Source of the DNA: Streptomyces sp. DH-12
GTDB lineage: Bacteria > Actinomycetota > Actinomycetes > Streptomycetales > Streptomycetaceae
Assembly: GCF_002899455.1 (NCBI RefSeq)
Contig: NZ_PPFB01000001.1
Span: 5,059,001-5,123,000 of the forward strand
Reading direction: 5' to 3'
Length of the DNA: 64,000 nt
A program made the position numbers and the translations under genes. Below the pieces are notes generated by a model that saw only the letters and a program-made list of their open reading frames with translations, ran no database searches and had not been told where the DNA came from. Below, one piece after another: positions 9,650-19,093 of the stretch (positions are counted from its first letter, which is position 1; every line of letters starts with the position of its first letter).

Positions 9650-11095
9650 ATGACCACCTTCGTGGACCGCGTCGAACTGCACGTCGCCGCGGGTAACGGA
9701 GGCCACGGCTGTGCCTCCGTCCATCGCGAGAAGTTCAAGCCGCTCGGCGGACCCGACGGCGGCAACGGCGGACGCGGCGGCGATGTGATCCTCACCGTCG
9801 ACCAGTCCGTGACCACCCTGCTCGACTACCACCACTCGCCGCACCGCAAGGCCACCAACGGCAAGCCCGGCGAGGGTGGCAACCGCTCCGGCAAGGACGG
9901 CCAGGACCTGGTCCTGCCCGTGCCGGACGGCACCGTGGTGCTCGACAAGGCGGGCAACGTCCTCGCCGACCTCGTCGGCCACGGCACCTCCTACGTCGCC
10001 GCCCAGGGCGGCCGCGGCGGGCTCGGCAACGCCGCCCTCGCCTCGGCGCGGCGCAAGGCCCCCGGGTTCGCGCTGCTCGGCGAGCCGGGCGACCTGCGGG
10101 ACGTCGTCCTCGAGCTGAAGACCGTCGCCGACGTGGCCCTGGTGGGCTACCCCAGCGCCGGCAAGTCGTCCCTGATCTCCGTGCTCAGCGCCGCCAAGCC
10201 GAAGATCGCCGACTACCCGTTCACCACGCTGGTGCCCAACCTCGGTGTGGTCACCGCCGGTTCGACCGTCTACACCATCGCCGACGTCCCCGGTCTGATC
10301 CCCGGCGCCAGCCAGGGCAAGGGACTGGGCCTGGAGTTCCTGCGCCACGTGGAGCGGTGCAGCGTGCTGGTGCACGTGCTGGACACCGCCACCCTGGAGT
10401 CCGACCGCGACCCCGTCTCCGACCTCGACGTCATCGAGGAGGAGCTGCGGCAGTACGGCGGGCTGGACAACCGGCCGCGGCTCGTCGTCCTCAACAAGAT
10501 CGACGTGCCCGACGGCAAGGACCTCGCCGACATGGTCCGCCCGGACCTGGAGGCGCGCGGCTACCGCGTCTTCGAGGTGTCCGCCGTGGCCCACACCGGG
10601 CTGCGCGAGCTGTCCTTCGCGCTCGCCGACCTGGTGGCCACGGCGCGCGCCGCCAGGCCGAAGGAGGAGGCGACCCGCATCGTCATCCGTCCCAAGGCGG
10701 TCGACGACACCGGCTTCACCGTCACCCGCGAGGAGGCCGGCGGCGAGCTGGTGTTCCGGGTGCGCGGCGAGAAGCCCGAACGCTGGGTGCGGCAGACCGA
10801 CTTCAACAACGACGAGGCCGTCGGCTACCTCGCCGACCGGCTCAACCGCCTCGGTGTCGAGGACGAGCTGATGAAGTCCGGCGCCCGCTCCGGCGACGCC
10901 GTCGCCATCGGTCCCGAGGACAACGCCGTGGTCTTCGACTGGGAGCCGTCCGTCACCGCCGGCGCGGAGATGCTCGGCCGCCGCGGCGAGGACCACCGCT
11001 TCGAGGCGCCCCGCCCGGCCGCCCAGCGCCGCCGCGACCGCGACGCCGAACGCGACGAGGCGCAGCGGGAGTTCGACGGCTTCGAGCCGTTCTGA
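9650..11095 (+). CDS. obg: GTPase Obg/CgtA
   Basis: This is a ribosome-associated GTPase that in streptomycetes also influences the onset of morphological differentiation (established for S. coelicolor obg). The 481 residues hold the glycine-rich Obg domain (1-160: [14 protein letters not shown]), the G domain with P-loop G166-[14 protein letters not shown], and NKID near residue 282, and a C-terminal OCT domain ([11 protein letters not shown] to GDAVAIG, ~345-425), then an Arg/Glu-rich tail. The ATG at 9650 follows a GGAGG site. It probably shares the rplU promoter with partial readthrough. Confidence 0.97.
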   Translation: MTTFVDRVELHVAAGNGGHGCASVHREKFKPLGGPDGGNGGRGGDVILTVDQSVTTLLDYHHSPHRKATNGKPGEGGNRSGKDGQDLVLPVPDGTVVLDKAGNVLADLVGHGTSYVAAQGGRGGLGNAALASARRKAPGFALLGEPGDLRDVVLELKTVADVALVGYPSAGKSSLISVLSAAKPKIADYPFTTLVPNLGVVTAGSTVYTIADVPGLIPGASQGKGLGLEFLRHVERCSVLVHVLDTATLESDRDPVSDLDVIEEELRQYGGLDNRPRLVVLNKIDVPDGKDLADMVRPDLEARGYRVFEVSAVAHTGLRELSFALADLVATARAARPKEEATRIVIRPKAVDDTGFTVTREEAGGELVFRVRGEKPERWVRQTDFNNDEAVGYLADRLNRLGVEDELMKSGARSGDAVAIGPEDNAVVFDWEPSVTAGAEMLGRRGEDHRFEAPRPAAQRRRDRDAERDEAQREFDGFEPF

Positions 11096-11116
11096 CCGAG
11101 AAGCGCCCCACGCGCA

Positions 11117-11153
11117 CGAGAAGGGCCCGTTCCGTCGGAACGGGCCCTTCTCG
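11117..11153. terminator. Bidirectional terminator between obg and the acyltransferase gene
   Basis: A 17-bp perfect stem (11117-11133 with 11137-11153) with a 3-nt loop lies between convergent genes. Confidence 0.78.
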
Positions 11154-11166
11154 CTGTGGCCGGTGC

Positions 11167-13344
11167 TCAGGCTCCCGGGGTCCGGCTCAGGTCCGCCCCG
11201 AAGAGCCGCAGCAGCCGCTCCTCCACCACCGGGGTCAGGGCCTCGACGTAGGCGTCCGCCAGGTGGCCGAAGTCCCGGTACACCAGGGTGTTGCCCACCA
11301 CGACCGGGCAGGTGCCGGACGGGGCGCAGACCCAGTCGTAGGGGTCGATGACCGTCACGTCCTCGGCGGCCGCCGCCTCGCGGATCGCCTCGGTGACCGA
11401 GGGCTGCGGGTCGGCCTCGGACCGCTCGTTGGCGCACGCGTCGAGGTCGTCCGGGTGGGCGACCGCGCAGTCCACCGCGTTGTTCTTCGGCCAGGGGTTG
11501 TCCAGCAGCGTGAGCACCCGGGTGCGGCCCTGCTGGAGGATCCGGTACGTCTCGGCCTGGCCCTCGCCCCACTCGGCGGCGATGTCGCCCTCGCCCCACA
11601 GCTTCGCCGAGTTGGAACTGGAGGTGACGACCAGGTCGGGCTCCATCGCGCGGATCTTCTCGATGGTCACCTCACGCCACTCGTCGCAGGACGCGTACGG
11701 GCCGTTGTTGTACGCGATGGTGATCTGGGCGACCTTGCAGGCGTTCTTGGTGAACGAGTAGAGCTTCCAGCCGTGCTCGCGGGCGATGGCGTCGAAGGCC
11801 GGGAACCACTGGGCGATGTGCGAGTCGCCGAAGAGCACCACGGTGCGCTCGCCGTCCTTGTCGCCGTACAGGCACGGCTGCGTCTGCTTCTCCTCCGACA
11901 TGGTCAGCGCGCAGTCGTCGTCGTAGACCGCCGTCCGCTCGTACGCCACGTCGTGCACGCTCGGCGAGAGGTTGGACGGCATCTCCTCCGCCGGGTTCTG
12001 CAGCAGCCGGGTCAGCGCGGCCTGCGGGTCCGGCGCCTGGGCGATCGCCTCCTTGGTGTTCTGCTGCGCGCCGCCCGACGACAGGCTCGGCGGGAACTGC
12101 AGGGTGACCAGCGCGGCCGCCGCCGCGACCGCCGACAGACCCAGCCCCAGCGACAGGCCCCGGCCCGCGTGGGCCTTGAACGCCCGGTGGAACCGCATCG
12201 GGTCCTCGACCAGGTGCAGCGTCCCCCAGGCCAGCACGAGACCGCTCAGGGCGGCGATCAGCCGCAGCGGGCCCTCGTTCTCACCGAAGCCGAAGGCCGC
12301 GGGCACGATGACGATGAGCGGCCAGTGCCACAGGTACCAGGCGTAGGAGACCCCGCCGACCCACACGGCGGGCCGCAGCGACAGGAGGGCGCCCGCTCCG
12401 TAGCGGCCGCCCGCCGCGCCGCCGGCCAGCACGGCCGCCGCGCCGAGGACCGGGACGGCGGCGTTGTGGCCGGGGAAGACGGTGCTCTCGTCGAAGGCCA
12501 CCGCCGCGTAGGCGATGGCGGCCAGGCCCGCCCAGCTGAGGACCGCGGCGACCGGGCGGGGGATGTCGTTCAGCCGGTGCGCCACCAGCGCCAGCAGCGC
12601 GCCGACCGCCAGCTCCCAGATGCGGCCCTGCGAGCCGAAGTAGGCCCACGACGGGGACGTCTCGGTGAGGTGCAGGTTGACGGCGAAGGACGCGGCGGCC
12701 AGGGCCAGCAGCGGGATCGCCAGCAGGGCCCGGCGCCGGAGGATCTTCAGCGCCACGATCAGCACGACGGGCCAGATCAGGTAGAACTGCTCCTCCACCG
12801 CCAGCGACCAGAAGTGCTGGAACGGCGAGGGCGGCACGTCGGTGTGGAAGTAGTCGGTGCCCGAGTCGGCCAGCCGGAAGTTGACGACGTACCAGGCGGA
12901 GGCGATGGCGTCCTTGGCGTAGTCCGCGAACCGCAGCGGGCCCAGGAAGAGCCAGGACCCGGCCAGCGTCGCCAGGACGACCAGCGTGGAGGCGGGCAGC
13001 AGGCGCATGGCCCGGCGGGCGTAGAAGCGGCCCAGCGAGATCCGTCCCTCACGCTTCCACTCGCGGAGCATCAGCGAGGTGATGAGGAAGCCGGAGATGA
13101 CGAAGAAGACGTCCACGCCGACGAAACCGCCGGCCAGGGACGACACCCCCGCATGGGCGACCACCACCAGGGTGACCGCCACCGCGCGCAGTCCCTGGAT
13201 GTCCAGCCTCAGCCCGGCGCCGCCCGCCGCGGGGGCGGCGTTCCCGCCGGACGGCGGTGCGGGGGAGTCGCCCCGCGCCTGGGGGACGGACGGGGTGTCA
13301 TCTGCTGAAGGCCGCGGTGGGGACGCGAGATCGCGGGCGGACAC
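11167..13344 (-). CDS. OafA-type membrane acyltransferase with C-terminal SGNH domain (725 aa)
   Basis: The N-terminal half is an acyltransferase-3 membrane domain: LDIQGLRAVAVTLVVVAHAG with the catalytic-type His, FVGVDVFFVISGFLIT, RFYARRAMRLLPA and about ten helices. The C-terminal half is an extracytoplasmic SGNH domain: VVLFGDSHIAQWFPA (nucleophile Ser), KNAC, and a final DFGH matching the DxxH dyad. Such proteins O-acetylate cell-wall or exported glycans. The GTG at 13344 has AAGGAG 10 nt upstream; a longer version starting at 13407 lacks a good site. It is the first gene of the envelope island and may decorate the polymer made by its neighbours (inference). Confidence 0.9.
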   Translation of the reverse strand: MSARDLASPPRPSADDTPSVPQARGDSPAPPSGGNAAPAAGGAGLRLDIQGLRAVAVTLVVVAHAGVSSLAGGFVGVDVFFVISGFLITSLMLREWKREGRISLGRFYARRAMRLLPASTLVVLATLAGSWLFLGPLRFADYAKDAIASAWYVVNFRLADSGTDYFHTDVPPSPFQHFWSLAVEEQFYLIWPVVLIVALKILRRRALLAIPLLALAAASFAVNLHLTETSPSWAYFGSQGRIWELAVGALLALVAHRLNDIPRPVAAVLSWAGLAAIAYAAVAFDESTVFPGHNAAVPVLGAAAVLAGGAAGGRYGAGALLSLRPAVWVGGVSYAWYLWHWPLIVIVPAAFGFGENEGPLRLIAALSGLVLAWGTLHLVEDPMRFHRAFKAHAGRGLSLGLGLSAVAAAAALVTLQFPPSLSSGGAQQNTKEAIAQAPDPQAALTRLLQNPAEEMPSNLSPSVHDVAYERTAVYDDDCALTMSEEKQTQPCLYGDKDGERTVVLFGDSHIAQWFPAFDAIAREHGWKLYSFTKNACKVAQITIAYNNGPYASCDEWREVTIEKIRAMEPDLVVTSSSNSAKLWGEGDIAAEWGEGQAETYRILQQGRTRVLTLLDNPWPKNNAVDCAVAHPDDLDACANERSEADPQPSVTEAIREAAAAEDVTVIDPYDWVCAPSGTCPVVVGNTLVYRDFGHLADAYVEALTPVVEERLLRLFGADLSRTPGA

Positions 13345-13887
13345 CTTGGAAGTTCTCCTTGTTCGTGGAGCATGGAGCATCGGCGAGACCTGGGAAGTCT
13401 GCGACACGGTCCGGGGCCGGGTGCCTCCGGGACCTGCTGACGCCGGTGATCGACGCGGAGCCAGATGATCGAGCGTATCTCCGTCCGACCCCGGACCCGT
13501 CGCATCTTCCGCCGCATTGTCGTAACAAATGACTCAGGACGGTACGAAGGCGGCCCCCCGGGCCGGGACGTCCGCCCGGTCGGCGCACGGCGCCGAGGGC
13601 GACACGTCCGGCTTTCTCCCTGCTCGTACCGGTGATCGGCCGGAGAGGAGGCCACGTGGATGTTCCGGTCGGATTCCGTGTCCTTCGCGAGGGCGTCCCT
13701 CACCACGGCATCCATGACCGCCACGGCCTCGGCGGACTGCCCCTCGACGACGACCGCGTCGTCGAGCCGCCCGTGACCGTGCACGGCTCCGCGAGGCCGC
13801 GCGCAGTCCGGGGACGCGTCGGGATCCGCACACTCCCCGTCCGGAGCGTCCGCGCCCGTCCGTTCCGCCGGCCGCCCGGCTCCCCCC
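13345..13887. other. 543-nt gap; possible eroded coding stretch
   Basis: No family is recognised. On the minus strand from 13784, about 60 codons (DDAVVVEGQSAEAVAVMDAV...) have third positions almost all G or C and could be a gene remnant; the frame loses coding character by ~13600. The plus strand from 13655 is also open. The segment 13440-13540 is less GC-rich and probably holds the acyltransferase promoter, but no clean -35/-10 pair is seen. Confidence 0.3.
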
Positions 13888-14886
13888 TCAGACCAGCGTG
13901 GTCTGCTCCGACGGGCTGGGGGCGATGTCGGACTTCATCTCGGCCTCCAGGCGGTCGTACCGGGCCATCGTGCGCTGGAAGGCGCGGGTGGCGAGGAGGA
14001 GGCGGTAGACGACGAGCACCTCGAAGGCGAGGAGCAGGGCGCCCGCGGCGACCGTCGGCCAGAAGATCGAGTTGGCCAGCGGCGCGACGATGAAGATCGT
14101 CATCTGGAACTCGATGCCGCTGAACAGGTGGATGCGGATCCGGTGGCTGATGAGGAAGTCGCGCAGCCGCACATAGCCGGGGAGACGCGTGATGAACGTC
14201 TTCGCCGGGGAGACGACGTGCGCGGGGGCCGGCGCCTGGGCGGTGACCGCGGACGCCTCGCTGCCCGTCGGCTGGGCGGGGACCTTGGCGGTGCCCTTCA
14301 CCGGTGTGTCGTCGGCCTCGGAGTCCTCGTCGGAGCCGTTGTCCTGGGGCGTGGGGTCGATCAGCCCCAGTTCCGCGGCGCGCTCACGCTGGCGCCGCCG
14401 CATGTTCAGGCGGACCTTCCATATCTCGAGCGCGTCCATGTAGCGGAGCATGTCGAGGAACACCACGGCCACCGCGAGCCATATGTAGGTGACGTCCTCC
14501 GTCCGCTGGTACTGCCCGCCCATCAGGGCGACGGCGCAGACCAGCACGCGGACGCGGTCGAAGATGTAGTCGAGCCAGGCGCCGAACGCCGAGCCCTTCC
14601 CCGTCAGACGGGCGAGCTTCCCGTCCATGCAGTCCAGGATGAAGCTGACGTGATAGACGACGGCTCCGGCGATCAGCCACTGCCAGTCACCCTGGGCGAA
14701 GCAGGCCGCGGCCCCGATCCCCAGCACCAGGGCGGCCCAGGTGATCTGGTTCGGGGTCACCCGGGTCCACATGGCGGTCCACCGGACCAGGGGGGTGGCG
14801 ACGGGGTCGACCAGGAGAACGGTCCACCAGGCGTCTCGCTGCTTCTCCGTGAGGCGGCGGACTTCGGGGAGTGAAGGTACACGCAT
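13888..14886 (-). CDS. CDP-alcohol phosphatidyltransferase family membrane enzyme (332 aa)
   Basis: The signature DG(x2)AR(x8)G(x3)D(x3)D is complete: D88-G89, A92-R93, G102, D106, D110. These enzymes displace CMP from a CDP-alcohol onto a second alcohol inside the membrane. A ~60-residue acidic, Pro/Thr-rich insertion (QDNGSDEDSEADD onward) separates the catalytic helices from two to three further C-terminal helices; this is unusual compared with typical ~200-residue members. The chosen ATG is at 14886; a GTG at 14916 is also possible. The location beside Stealth and TagF-like genes points to a wall-polymer or phosphoglycan linkage rather than bulk phospholipid synthesis (inference). Confidence 0.88.
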   Translation of the reverse strand: MRVPSLPEVRRLTEKQRDAWWTVLLVDPVATPLVRWTAMWTRVTPNQITWAALVLGIGAAACFAQGDWQWLIAGAVVYHVSFILDCMDGKLARLTGKGSAFGAWLDYIFDRVRVLVCAVALMGGQYQRTEDVTYIWLAVAVVFLDMLRYMDALEIWKVRLNMRRRQRERAAELGLIDPTPQDNGSDEDSEADDTPVKGTAKVPAQPTGSEASAVTAQAPAPAHVVSPAKTFITRLPGYVRLRDFLISHRIRIHLFSGIEFQMTIFIVAPLANSIFWPTVAAGALLLAFEVLVVYRLLLATRAFQRTMARYDRLEAEMKSDIAPSPSEQTTLV

Positions 14887-15281
14887 GACCGTAAGTCTGC
14901 ATGCTCGCCCGAACACTCTGCTTCCAAACGCGAGTGTGTGCTACATCACGAAAGTGATCACCGGGTGAACGGGAACGGTCGGTGTCTCAAGAGGAAGGGA
15001 TATGTCCGAAGATTACGCTTGCGGGGGGTGTAAGTCCCGGAATTGACGGTCGCAAACACGAACGACGAGGGTGTGCGTTCCGCCGGTCGTGGCGGCCGAC
15101 GTCGTCGAACAGGAATGTGACCGCGTTGCTGTAAACTTCCCCCCTGCGGCTTGACCCTGGAGGGGCCCCGTGCGCTCCGCGTCTGGCGCCGTATGGGGGT
15201 GCAGCGCTCGTTGCCGCTGGTCGCCTTGATGCCTCCATCATGTAGGCCACGTCGGGACTCGCCGAAGGGTTTGGGATTGAA
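14887..15281. other. 395-nt divergent control region
   Basis: This separates the CDP-alcohol transferase (minus) from the Stealth operon (plus). A palindrome ATCAC-GAAA-GTGAT lies at 14945-14958, near the start of the minus gene. For the plus strand a TAAACT hexamer at 15132-15137 and two TTGACS boxes (15043, 15151) are present, but none pair at 16-19 nt. The leader to the Stealth start would be ~140 nt. Confidence 0.4.
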
Positions 15282-17015
15282 GTGAGTGTGCGTACCCGCA
15301 TCGGAAGCAGTCTGAAGTCGCGGACCAAGAGCGCGATGCAGGCGCAGAAGCGCCGGGCGTGGTTGTTGCGGGTGACACGGCAGCGGCAGGGCCTGTTGCG
15401 CTCCGACGCGGGTGTGCGCCAGGTGTCGTCCGGCAGTGATCCGTTGTGGGGGCGGGTGGTCGACTCGTTCACGGCGGCGGGTGCGGCGGCGGACAATCTG
15501 GGGCTGGTGGCGGACGCTCTGGAGCGTGCGGGGATCTCGTACTTCGTGGTGCCGGGTGTGTCGCGTACGGCGTGGGCGCTGGGGGTGCGTGAGTCGGATC
15601 GTGAGGCGTTCCTGGCGTCGATGCGGGAGTTGTACGCGGGGACGGTGGTGTTCGCGGCGCGTCCTCGTCCGGGTGGGGTGTCGGACTTCTCGTTGTTCGC
15701 GGACGAGGTGTGGCCGAAGTCGTTGTCGTCGGCTCCGGTGATGCGGTTCGGTGTGGTGCGTCTGGGTCCTGCGGGTCAGGTTCTGGGTGGTCCGCAGCTG
15801 GGCTGTGACGTGGAGTTCTGGCGGGACGGTGCGGAGCTGCTGACGGGTCCGCAGGCGGAGGCGGAGCTGGCGCGTGTGTCGCCGCAGGCCTCGGCCGATG
15901 TGCTGGCCGACTCCCTCGTCGCCCCCCGGCGCAACCGCATATCGGACGTCATGCCCACCAGCGAGCAGAAGTCCGCCAAGATCACCGTCCAGGGCCGCGA
16001 CTTCCCGACGTTCGCGCCGTTCACGATGACCACGGTGGAGGACGTGACGTTCCCCATCGACGTCGTCTACACCTGGGTCGACGGCGAGGACCCCGAGCTG
16101 CGCGCCAAGCGCCAGAGGTACAAGAGCGAGGGCGTCCCGGCGATCCTCGACAAGGAGACCAACGAGTCCCGGTACACCAGCCACGACGAGCTGAAGTACT
16201 CGCTGCGGTCGCTGGAGATGTACGCCGGCTTCGTGCGACACGTGTACATCGTCACCGACGGCCAGACCCCCGAGTGGCTGAACGCCGACGCGCCGGGTGT
16301 CACCGTGGTGGACCACAAGGACATCTTCCCCGAGGGCGTCCTGCCGGTGTTCAACTCGCACGCGATCGAGACGCGGCTGCACCACATCCCGGGCCTGTCG
16401 GACCACTACCTGTACTTCAACGACGACGTGTTCGTCGGCCGCAGCGTCACCCCGCAGCACTTCTTCTACGCCAACGGCATCGCCCGCATCCCGTTCTCGC
16501 CGCTCAAGGTCGGCGTCGGCCAGCCGCACGGCGGCGAGACCGCCACCAACTCGGCCGGCAAGAACGTGCGCCAGCTGCTGATGAAGGCCCACGACCGCTT
16601 CATCACGCACAACTTCATGCACACCCCGCTGCCGCAGGTGCGGTCCGTGCTGCAGGAGCTCGAGGAGATGTTCCCCGAGGAGGTCGGCCAGACCATGCGC
16701 TCGCGCTTCCGGTCGCCCGACGACATCGCCATGACCGCCTCGATGCACTACAACCACGCGTACATCACCGGCAAGGGCGTCCCGGGCAAGTTCCGCTTCC
16801 GGTACGTCAACATCAGCCGTGAGGACGCGGACCGCCGTCTCGAGGGCATCCGGACGAAGCGCAACTTCGACTTCTTCTGCCTCAACGACGTCGACGTGCC
16901 GCCGGAGCAGCGCGCCGAGGTCACGGCCCGCATGTTCTCCTTCCTGGAGGAGTACTTCCCCTTCCCGAGCTCCTTCGAGAAGGCACCTGAAAGCACGTCT
17001 TCCGGGACGCGTTGA
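15282..17015 (+). CDS. Stealth-family capsular/wall-polymer phosphotransferase, copy 1 (577 aa)
   Basis: All four Stealth regions are visible. CR1 IDVVYTWVDG is at residues 259-268. CR2 is SRYTSHDELKYSLRSLEMY followed by VYIVTDGQTPEWL. Next comes HYLYFNDDVFVG, then CR3 (ITHNFMHTPLPQVRSVL) and CR4 (FFCLNDVD). The family transfers hexose-1-phosphate units to make phosphodiester-linked polysaccharides and is homologous to the catalytic domain of animal GlcNAc-1-phosphotransferase. The N-terminal ~220 residues form the accessory domain. The start is GTG with a weak GAAGGG site. The stop overlaps the ATG of copy 2 (TGATG), so the two are translationally coupled. Codons from ~15380 to 15890 favour G and T at third positions, unlike the C-rich remainder. 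Confidence 0.93.
   Translation: MSVRTRIGSSLKSRTKSAMQAQKRRAWLLRVTRQRQGLLRSDAGVRQVSSGSDPLWGRVVDSFTAAGAAADNLGLVADALERAGISYFVVPGVSRTAWALGVRESDREAFLASMRELYAGTVVFAARPRPGGVSDFSLFADEVWPKSLSSAPVMRFGVVRLGPAGQVLGGPQLGCDVEFWRDGAELLTGPQAEAELARVSPQASADVLADSLVAPRRNRISDVMPTSEQKSAKITVQGRDFPTFAPFTMTTVEDVTFPIDVVYTWVDGEDPELRAKRQRYKSEGVPAILDKETNESRYTSHDELKYSLRSLEMYAGFVRHVYIVTDGQTPEWLNADAPGVTVVDHKDIFPEGVLPVFNSHAIETRLHHIPGLSDHYLYFNDDVFVGRSVTPQHFFYANGIARIPFSPLKVGVGQPHGGETATNSAGKNVRQLLMKAHDRFITHNFMHTPLPQVRSVLQELEEMFPEEVGQTMRSRFRSPDDIAMTASMHYNHAYITGKGVPGKFRFRYVNISREDADRRLEGIRTKRNFDFFCLNDVDVPPEQRAEVTARMFSFLEEYFPFPSSFEKAPESTSSGTR
15441..15938 (+). repeat. 498-nt intragenic repeat, copy A
   Basis: Identical to 17174-17671 except one base (A at 15843, G at 17576). 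It encodes the N-terminal accessory domain of Stealth copy 1. Flanking sequence diverges at once on both sides, while a second, slightly less perfect block follows at the same offset of 1733 nt (about 16164-16467). Confidence 0.95.
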
Positions 17016-18721
17016 TGGCACCGGGGTCGCGGCCGATCCGGAAGCTCGCGCGCAGGGGACTCGGCGTCGGACGGAAGGTGCGCGACCGGGCGTCGGCCGC
17101 GCGCCTGGACCGGCAGCGGCAGGCCGTGCTCGGCCCGGACGCGGGTGTGCGTCAGGCGTCGTTCCACGATCAGCCGTTGTGGGGGCGGGTGGTCGACTCG
17201 TTCACGGCGGCGGGTGCGGCGGCGGACAATCTGGGGCTGGTGGCGGACGCTCTGGAGCGTGCGGGGATCTCGTACTTCGTGGTGCCGGGTGTGTCGCGTA
17301 CGGCGTGGGCGCTGGGGGTGCGTGAGTCGGATCGTGAGGCGTTCCTGGCGTCGATGCGGGAGTTGTACGCGGGGACGGTGGTGTTCGCGGCGCGTCCTCG
17401 TCCGGGTGGGGTGTCGGACTTCTCGTTGTTCGCGGACGAGGTGTGGCCGAAGTCGTTGTCGTCGGCTCCGGTGATGCGGTTCGGTGTGGTGCGTCTGGGT
17501 CCTGCGGGTCAGGTTCTGGGTGGTCCGCAGCTGGGCTGTGACGTGGAGTTCTGGCGGGACGGTGCGGAGCTGCTGGCGGGTCCGCAGGCGGAGGCGGAGC
17601 TGGCGCGTGTGTCGCCGCAGGCCTCGGCCGATGTGCTGGCCGACTCCCTCGTCGCCCCCCGGCGCAACCGCGTCGCCGACGTGCTGCCGACCGCGGAGCA
17701 GCAGCCCGCGAAGGTCACGGTCGCCGGACGGGTCCACCCCACCTTCGCGCCGTTCACGGTGACCACGGTGGAGGACGTGACGTTCCCCATCGACGTCGTC
17801 TACACCTGGGTCGACGGCCAGGATCCCGAGCTGCGCGCCAAACGCCAGAAGTACAGGAGCGAGGGGGACGTCGGCATCGCGGCCCGCGAGGTGGGCGAGT
17901 CCCGGTACACCAGCCACGACGAGCTGAAGTACTCGCTGCGGTCGCTGGAGATGTACGCCGGCTTCGTGCGGCACGTGTACATCGTCACCGACGGCCAGAC
18001 CCCCGAGTGGCTGGACCCGGACGCGCCGGGTGTCACCGTGGTGGACCACAAGGACATCTTCCCCGAGGGCGTCCTGCCGGTGTTCAACTCGCACGCGATC
18101 GAGACGCGGCTGCACCACATCCCGGGCCTGTCGGACCACTACCTGTACTTCAACGACGACGTGTTCGTCGGCCGCAGCGTCACCCCGCAGCACTTCTTCC
18201 ACGCCAACGGCATCGCCCGCCTGCCCTTCTCCTCGTACCAGATCGGCGCCGGCGCCCCGCACCCGCAGGCCTCCGCCCCCAACTCGGCCGGGCGGAACGT
18301 GCGCCGGCTGCTGGAGGAGGCCTACGGGGTGTCCATCACCCACAAGTTCCTGCACACCCCGCACCCGCAGCGCCGGGACGTGCTGAACGACCTGGAGCGG
18401 GACTTCCCGGACGCGATCGGGCGGACCATGCGGTCGCGGTTCCGGTCCATCGAGGACGTGGCGCCGGCCACCTCCTTCCACCACCACCTGGCGCTGCTCA
18501 CCGGCCGCGCCGTCCCGGGGAAGTTCACGTACCGCTACGTCGACGTCGGCAAGGCCCACCTGGAGGAGCGGGTCGAGTCCCTCAAGGCGCGGCGCGGCTA
18601 CGACTTCTTCTGCCTGAACGACGTGGACACCGCCCCCGAGCGGCGGGAGTACGTGCGTTCCTACGTCCGCGACTTCCTGGAGTGGTACTTCCCGTACCCG
18701 AGCTCCTTCGAGCGCGCCTGA
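17015..18721 (+). CDS. Stealth-family phosphotransferase, copy 2 (568 aa)
   Basis: A tandem paralogue of the preceding gene with the same Stealth regions: IDVVYTWVDG, SRYTSHDELKYSLRSLEMY, HYLYFNDDVFVG, ITHKFLHTPHPQRRDVL and FFCLNDVD. The chosen start is the ATG at 17015, which overlaps the upstream TGA; a TTG at 17012 would add one residue. The N-terminal domain DNA is nearly identical to copy 1, whereas the acceptor-side C-terminal third differs clearly (for instance SSYQIGAGAPHPQASAPN against SPLKVGVGQPHGGETATN). That suggests two enzymes using the same donor but different acceptors (inference). The phosphodiester glycosidase gene follows 372 nt downstream. Confidence 0.93.
   Translation: MAPGSRPIRKLARRGLGVGRKVRDRASAARLDRQRQAVLGPDAGVRQASFHDQPLWGRVVDSFTAAGAAADNLGLVADALERAGISYFVVPGVSRTAWALGVRESDREAFLASMRELYAGTVVFAARPRPGGVSDFSLFADEVWPKSLSSAPVMRFGVVRLGPAGQVLGGPQLGCDVEFWRDGAELLAGPQAEAELARVSPQASADVLADSLVAPRRNRVADVLPTAEQQPAKVTVAGRVHPTFAPFTVTTVEDVTFPIDVVYTWVDGQDPELRAKRQKYRSEGDVGIAAREVGESRYTSHDELKYSLRSLEMYAGFVRHVYIVTDGQTPEWLDPDAPGVTVVDHKDIFPEGVLPVFNSHAIETRLHHIPGLSDHYLYFNDDVFVGRSVTPQHFFHANGIARLPFSSYQIGAGAPHPQASAPNSAGRNVRRLLEEAYGVSITHKFLHTPHPQRRDVLNDLERDFPDAIGRTMRSRFRSIEDVAPATSFHHHLALLTGRAVPGKFTYRYVDVGKAHLEERVESLKARRGYDFFCLNDVDTAPERREYVRSYVRDFLEWYFPYPSSFERA
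17174..17671 (+). repeat. 498-nt intragenic repeat, copy B
   Basis: Partner of 15441-15938 at an offset of 1733 nt with a single mismatch. Its third-codon composition (G/T-rich) switches back to the C-rich host pattern near its 3' end, as in copy A. Confidence 0.95.
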
Positions 18722-19093
18722 CGGTGGCGCCCCCACTTCGGGCGGGTCCGGTGTGTTGTCGTGCGGCGGCCCGCCGCACCCTTCCGGCCGGGTCCGCGGA
18801 CTCCCCGGTGCGACGTGGTCCGCGAGGCCGAAGGGCCTGAGACGCCGACCGTTCTCGCCGCCCCCGCCAGGTGTCGGAGCCGCGGCGGGGACGGTTGCGC
18901 CACCCCCGCCGCAGGACTGACACGAGTCACTCATATGATCTTGGCTCTGTCGCGAAATCTTCACGCTCCCGTCATGTGGAGAAGTGCTGCCCGGATCCCT
19001 TCGGTGGCGGCCGTCTTTCACCGTTGTCGCGTCGACCGTGTGCGGTCGAGAGGGCGCGGTCCCCCATTCGTTCCTTTTCTCCAGTTGGTGCAG
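18722..19093 (+). other. 372-nt gap with hairpin and -10-like box
   Basis: A perfect hairpin (GTGCGGCG/CGCCGCAC, 18761-18779) without T tract may end the Stealth transcript. TATGAT at 18934-18939 is a good -10 hexamer without a clear -35; it would start transcripts ~150 nt before the glycosidase gene. The frame of that gene is open through the gap but lacks recognisable protein. Confidence 0.4.

Noticed and set aside
9572-11599. Long minus-strand frame opposite obg
   Set aside because: Antisense shadow of obg with His/Gln/Arg-rich text; it would run through the terminator and overlap the real acyltransferase.
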